A stretch of 7,693 nt of DNA from CAZQFS01 sp964592755 (GTDB lineage: Bacteria > Hydrothermota > Tepidihabitantia > Tepidihabitantales > Tepidihabitantaceae), in NCBI GenBank assembly GCA_964592755.1, contig CAZQFS010000135.1, forward strand, positions 1 through 7,693, written 5' to 3'. A model generated the notes under the pieces. It was not told the DNA's origin. It was given only the letters and a program-made list of their open reading frames with translations, and searched no databases. Made by a program: the position numbers and the translations under genes. Position 1 is the stretch's first letter. The number at the start of each line of letters is the position of its first letter. Below, piece after piece: positions 5,138-7,693 of this stretch.

Positions 5138-6562
5138 AACTACCCTGGTAACACTCGCTTCAGACCGCAGGAAGTAGACGCCCGGTGCGAGGTGGCGCAC
5201 GTCATTCACGCCGGGACGCAGGTCTGCAAACCTTCGGCCGGAGGCGTCGAGCAACGCGGCGCGCCCCCTCCCCCCCCCCCCACCAACCCCCGGGGGAGAG
5301 AAAAGTGAGGGTGTAAGCCAAAGGACGCCGCGGACGGTCGTGGCACCTCTCACTTCCCGCTCGACATGAGGCGAAGAGCGTTCCTCGACCCCCGTGTTGT
5401 AGATGTAGCTGCCGTAGATGTCCCAGTCCTGGCCGCGATTGCTCTGCCAGAGCACCCAGGCCATCTGCTCCCCCATCCACGCGCCCATGCAGGTGATGAC
5501 CGGGGAAAGGTCATCTGCCGGATTGAGGTCAACGTGGCCTTCCCACGGAAACCCGAACGGACATGCGTAGATATCCGGGTTCCCGCCCCGGTCACTGACC
5601 CAGACCGGGATGCAGTACCAGAAGTCTTCTGTCGTGAAAGCGATGTTGGCTCCGGCCGGAGACCAGTTACGACCCACGTTCACGCTACTGCACACGCGCT
5701 GGGCCAGACTCATCGTGTCGGCACAGGTAATGTAGATTGCCGTGTCACCGCCGCGCTCCGACTCCCAGACCACGTAGCTCGGGCCCATCGCTCCGGCGTT
5801 GACCACGTCAGGCGCCCGGTCCGGGCTCGGTGACGGCGCGACCTGGGCCGGTGTAGACCATGCGCCTGACTGGTAGATACTGTACCAGATGTCTCCGGCC
5901 CGCTCCCAGACCAGCAGTGGCCGATGGCCATACCACTCGCCATATCGCCCCAGCCGTGCGTGGCGCAGGTCCTGAGCAACCGCTATCCGCGGACTGGACC
6001 AGGAATCGCCGGCGTGATAGACATAGCTGACATAAGTCCCGCTGGTGTCATGGTTGCGCCAGGCAACCCAGACTGTGTCAGCCTGGCTGCCTTCGATGGT
6101 AATGATACCGGGCATGGCCGAGTCGCCGTCGGTGTGAATCGTCTGACCGAGTACCACCGGCGGGCTCCAACTGTCGCGGAAAGTGATGAACGACGCCATG
6201 ACGCTGCCCGTGGCCGGGCCTTCGCGGCGTTCCCAGACGCACCAGTAGGAAGGATGGTCCTGCCAGTCATTCAGGCAGGCGACCGCGGGATTGACGTTGT
6301 CATGGGCGGAATCACGGGTGATGCGATGCTCTGCGCCCCAGCCATTGCCTCTGGCAAGGTTGCAGAACCTGCTGCAGATGTTCCAGCACTCGGAATCGTT
6401 CTTCTGCCAGACCAGGCAGGTCAGACCACCGGCCAAGAACTCCTTGCAGGCGAACGGATTGACGTCGTTGCCTGAGCCGGTCAGAAGGAACGGCCCGGTC
6501 CAGTACTGGGCCGTCGCAGCCGACAGCCAGCCGGCTGCCAGAAGCACACAACGGTATTTCAC
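5126..6562 (-). CDS. Secreted propeller-like protein with type IX-like C-terminal sorting tail
   Basis: Predicted exported protein of 478 residues, function unknown. Residues 1-18 form a signal peptide (MKYRCVLLAAGWLSAATA). The body has seven related W-containing strands: VWQKNDSE (51), VWERREG (109), VAWRNHD (166), LVWERAGDIWY (217), VVWESERGGDTAIY (264), VWVSDRGGNPDIY (320) and VLWQSNRGQDWDIY (370). Their spacing of 47-58 residues suggests a seven-bladed beta-propeller, resembling TolB-like repeats (W-x-S-x-R-G-x-x-D-I-Y). Cys is unusually frequent in the first 120 residues. From about 434 a C-terminal domain (LLDASGRRF, NDVRHLAPGVYFLR, VTRVVV) resembles type IX or Por-type sorting tails seen in FCB-group and WOR-3 proteins. 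A run of glycines (427-431), encoded by a long G tract, joins body and tail. GTG start with AGGAGGT at 6572-6566 and a good promoter. Convergent with pstB2. The propeller fold is inferred from the repeats. Confidence 0.85.
   Translation of the reverse strand: MKYRCVLLAAGWLSAATAQYWTGPFLLTGSGNDVNPFACKEFLAGGLTCLVWQKNDSECWNICSRFCNLARGNGWGAEHRITRDSAHDNVNPAVACLNDWQDHPSYWCVWERREGPATGSVMASFITFRDSWSPPVVLGQTIHTDGDSAMPGIITIEGSQADTVWVAWRNHDTSGTYVSYVYHAGDSWSSPRIAVAQDLRHARLGRYGEWYGHRPLLVWERAGDIWYSIYQSGAWSTPAQVAPSPSPDRAPDVVNAGAMGPSYVVWESERGGDTAIYITCADTMSLAQRVCSSVNVGRNWSPAGANIAFTTEDFWYCIPVWVSDRGGNPDIYACPFGFPWEGHVDLNPADDLSPVITCMGAWMGEQMAWVLWQSNRGQDWDIYGSYIYNTGVEERSSPHVEREVRGATTVRGVLWLTPSLFSPPGVGGGGGRGRAALLDASGRRFADLRPGVNDVRHLAPGVYFLRSEASVTRVVVAD
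5264..5296 (-). repeat. Long G homopolymer and G-quadruplex-like tract inside the secreted protein gene
   Basis: On the minus (coding) strand a run of five G (5291-5287) is followed by TTGGT, twelve G (5281-5270), one A, then five G (5268-5264). The adjacent CCCCC/GGGGG at 5287-5296 is a perfect 10-bp palindrome. The tract encodes the glycine linker before the sorting tail. Twelve identical bases are prone to replication slippage and to sequencing error. The frame as given reads correctly into the tail. Confidence 0.85.
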
Positions 6563-6565
6563 GGT

Positions 6566-6572
6566 ACCTCCT
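6566..6572 (-). promoter_or_regulatory. Ribosome binding site of the secreted propeller-like protein
   Basis: AGGAGGT on the minus strand, three bases before the GTG at 6562-6560. It is a near-perfect anti-Shine-Dalgarno match and decides the GTG start, which also opens a normal signal peptide. Confidence 0.75.
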
Positions 6573-6585
6573 GTTTGGACATAAG

Positions 6586-6614
6586 ATGTTAGTCCTCGGG
6601 CTCGGCGTTGTCAA
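6586..6614 (-). promoter_or_regulatory. Sigma-70-like promoter of the secreted propeller-like protein
   Basis: On the minus strand a perfect TTGACA (6614-6609) is followed after exactly 17 bases by TAACAT (6591-6586), which matches TATAAT at four of six positions. The transcript would begin near 6579, leaving a leader of about 17 bases that contains AGGAGGT. The upstream gene ends at 6639, so this gene probably forms its own transcription unit. Confidence 0.7.
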
Positions 6615-6638
6615 CAGACAGACCGCACTAATCAGCGC

Positions 6639-7693
6639 TCAGGCCTTGATGTCCGGCCTGGCCGGCAGCTTCACCTTCCAGACGTTGAACGCCTCGGCCG
6701 CGATGCGGGCGACTTCGCGGGCAAGGTTCGCATCGTGCAGCCTGGGCGCGGCCCGCTCCACCTCTGCCGCCCACTCCGGCGACTCGGTCCCGTGCTCGAC
6801 CCCAATCGCGACCAGCTTGTCCACCCAGTTGAGATAGTACTTGTAGGTGTTGAAGTCAAGCCTCAGTTCCTCCATCTTCAAGTTGACTGGCCGCTTGACC
6901 ATGGCGCTGACCAGGGAGAGCATTCTGTTGTACTGCATCACGGGCTCGAACCGGGCCATGTCCAGCCTGGCCTCGGCTTTCAGGACCCTGGGTGCCTTGC
7001 CCGCGGTCTTGATGACCTGTTCCTGGGTCGGCTGCCAGTCAAGCCGGTCGCTCCGCTCCAGCTCTGAATACGCCTCTACCCCAGCCTGCACCAGGTTCGC
7101 GATGACCTCGTCTGAGAGCCCGTAGTCTCTCGCCTGCTTCTCGACCAGTTCCAGCGCCCGCTTGCGCCTCTGCTCGGTCGCGTAGTGGCGCGTCATCACG
7201 CCAAACATCCTCCGGCCGAACCGGCACACCTGCTTGCGCTCGCTGGTCGGCACTTTGCGACCGAGCCTCTGCAGGGCCTCGAACAGCTTCTGCTCGAACA
7301 CTTCGCTCCAGTTGGCGCGGACAAAGGCCCGGATGATGCGGAACACCCGCTGCTGGTCGGTCTCGACCCGGCGCCTGGGCTTTGCTGGTCCAGGCCGGAC
7401 CTTCTCCTCCAGTGCCCGGGAGACCGACTTCTCCCACTTGAGCATGGCTCGCTGCTCAGGTCCGGGCAGACTCTTCAGGAACTTCGCCACTGCCGCGTTG
7501 CCCTTGACCCGCATCACCGGCTCCTGCGACGTGTACTTGTCCAAAAGGTCCAAGAGGTCACGGAAACCTGCCCCGCACGCCCGCAGATAGTCGGCCACCA
7601 GGCCAAACGAGGGATACTTGAGCTCGCCCCGCTCCAGCTTGGCAAGCAGGTTGAACGAGCCCGGCTGGTGTCGGTCCATCAGCAGGGCCATAC
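6639..7693 (-). CDS. HTH-containing protein of unknown function (N-terminus beyond the window)
   Basis: At least 350 residues, 5' end outside the window; the first Met visible at 7691 is probably internal. The first 50 residues (MALLMDRHQP, NLLAKLERGELKYPS, LVADYLRACGAG) look like the recognition helix and later helices of an Xre/Cro-type HTH, whose first helices would lie beyond 7693. A basic linker (RPGPAKPRRR, 99-108) leads to a mainly helical region of about 240 residues that I do not recognise. It has notable clusters FVRANWSEVFEQKLFEALQR (123-142) and FNTYKYYLNWVDKLVAIGV (260-278). Charged, helix-favouring composition, no signal peptide or membrane segment: a cytoplasmic DNA-binding regulator is likely. 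TGA stop at 6641-6639, followed by the promoter of the next gene with no obvious terminator. The HTH call is moderate because only part of the domain is visible. Confidence 0.75.
   Translation of the reverse strand, partial: MALLMDRHQPGSFNLLAKLERGELKYPSFGLVADYLRACGAGFRDLLDLLDKYTSQEPVMRVKGNAAVAKFLKSLPGPEQRAMLKWEKSVSRALEEKVRPGPAKPRRRVETDQQRVFRIIRAFVRANWSEVFEQKLFEALQRLGRKVPTSERKQVCRFGRRMFGVMTRHYATEQRRKRALELVEKQARDYGLSDEVIANLVQAGVEAYSELERSDRLDWQPTQEQVIKTAGKAPRVLKAEARLDMARFEPVMQYNRMLSLVSAMVKRPVNLKMEELRLDFNTYKYYLNWVDKLVAIGVEHGTESPEWAAEVERAAPRLHDANLAREVARIAAEAFNVWKVKLPARPDIKA

Noticed and set aside
5924..6475. 183-codon + strand frame opposite the secreted protein gene
   Set aside because: It lacks a domain or ribosome binding site. 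The minus strand shows a signal peptide, W-repeats, a sorting tail, a promoter and a Shine-Dalgarno.
1..7693. CRISPR arrays, tRNA or rRNA genes, insertion sequences, phage genes
   Set aside because: No regularly spaced long repeats, cloverleaf-like sequence, rRNA-like stretch, transposase or terminal inverted repeats were seen.

Overview
The window comes from a GC-rich bacterial genome. Its core is a complete high-affinity phosphate uptake operon on the + strand, in the order pstS (980-1822), pstC (1875-2714), pstA (2715-3551), pstB1 (3552-4301), pstB2 (4305-5096). It is flanked by minus-strand genes for cell-surface or secreted proteins. The 478-residue secreted protein ends in a type IX-like sorting tail (NDVRHLAPGVYFLR...), and the lipoprotein at 22-666 has two Ig/PKD-like domains rich in W-S-x-W motifs. 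Together with high GC this style fits candidate division WOR-3 (Stahlbacteria) or a related FCB-group lineage. That placement is my inference from protein style, not a phylogenetic result.

Layout. At 1-17 (minus) is the first few codons of a gene running off the left edge. At 22-666 (minus) is a lipoprotein with two Ig/PKD-like domains. Bases 667-979 are a divergent intergenic region. It holds a possible leaderless promoter for the lipoprotein, two inverted repeats, and an AT-rich block just before pstS with repeats phased every 10-11 bp that looks like a Pho box. The pst operon follows with almost no intergenic space. It meets, tail to tail over 29 bp, a minus-strand gene (5126-6562) for a secreted protein with about seven W-containing propeller-like repeats and a sorting tail. 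That gene has its own near-consensus promoter (6586-6614). At 6639-7693 (minus) is a gene entering from the right, encoding the back half of an Xre-type HTH followed by about 300 residues I do not recognise.

How the genes work together. PstS captures phosphate outside, PstC and PstA form the membrane channel, and the PstB subunits hydrolyse ATP. The unusual point is that there are two PstB paralogues whose motif losses are complementary. PstB1 keeps LSGGQ but has lost the A-loop aromatic, the Q-loop Gln and the switch His. PstB2 keeps all of those but its signature is LTDEQ. Only a PstB1/PstB2 heterodimer would assemble one complete ATPase site plus one degenerate site, as in asymmetric ABC exporters. 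No phoU, phoB or phoR is present in the window.

A second point of interest is a run of twelve G in the secreted-protein gene, placed exactly between its propeller region and its sorting tail. Slippage in either direction would delete most of the tail.
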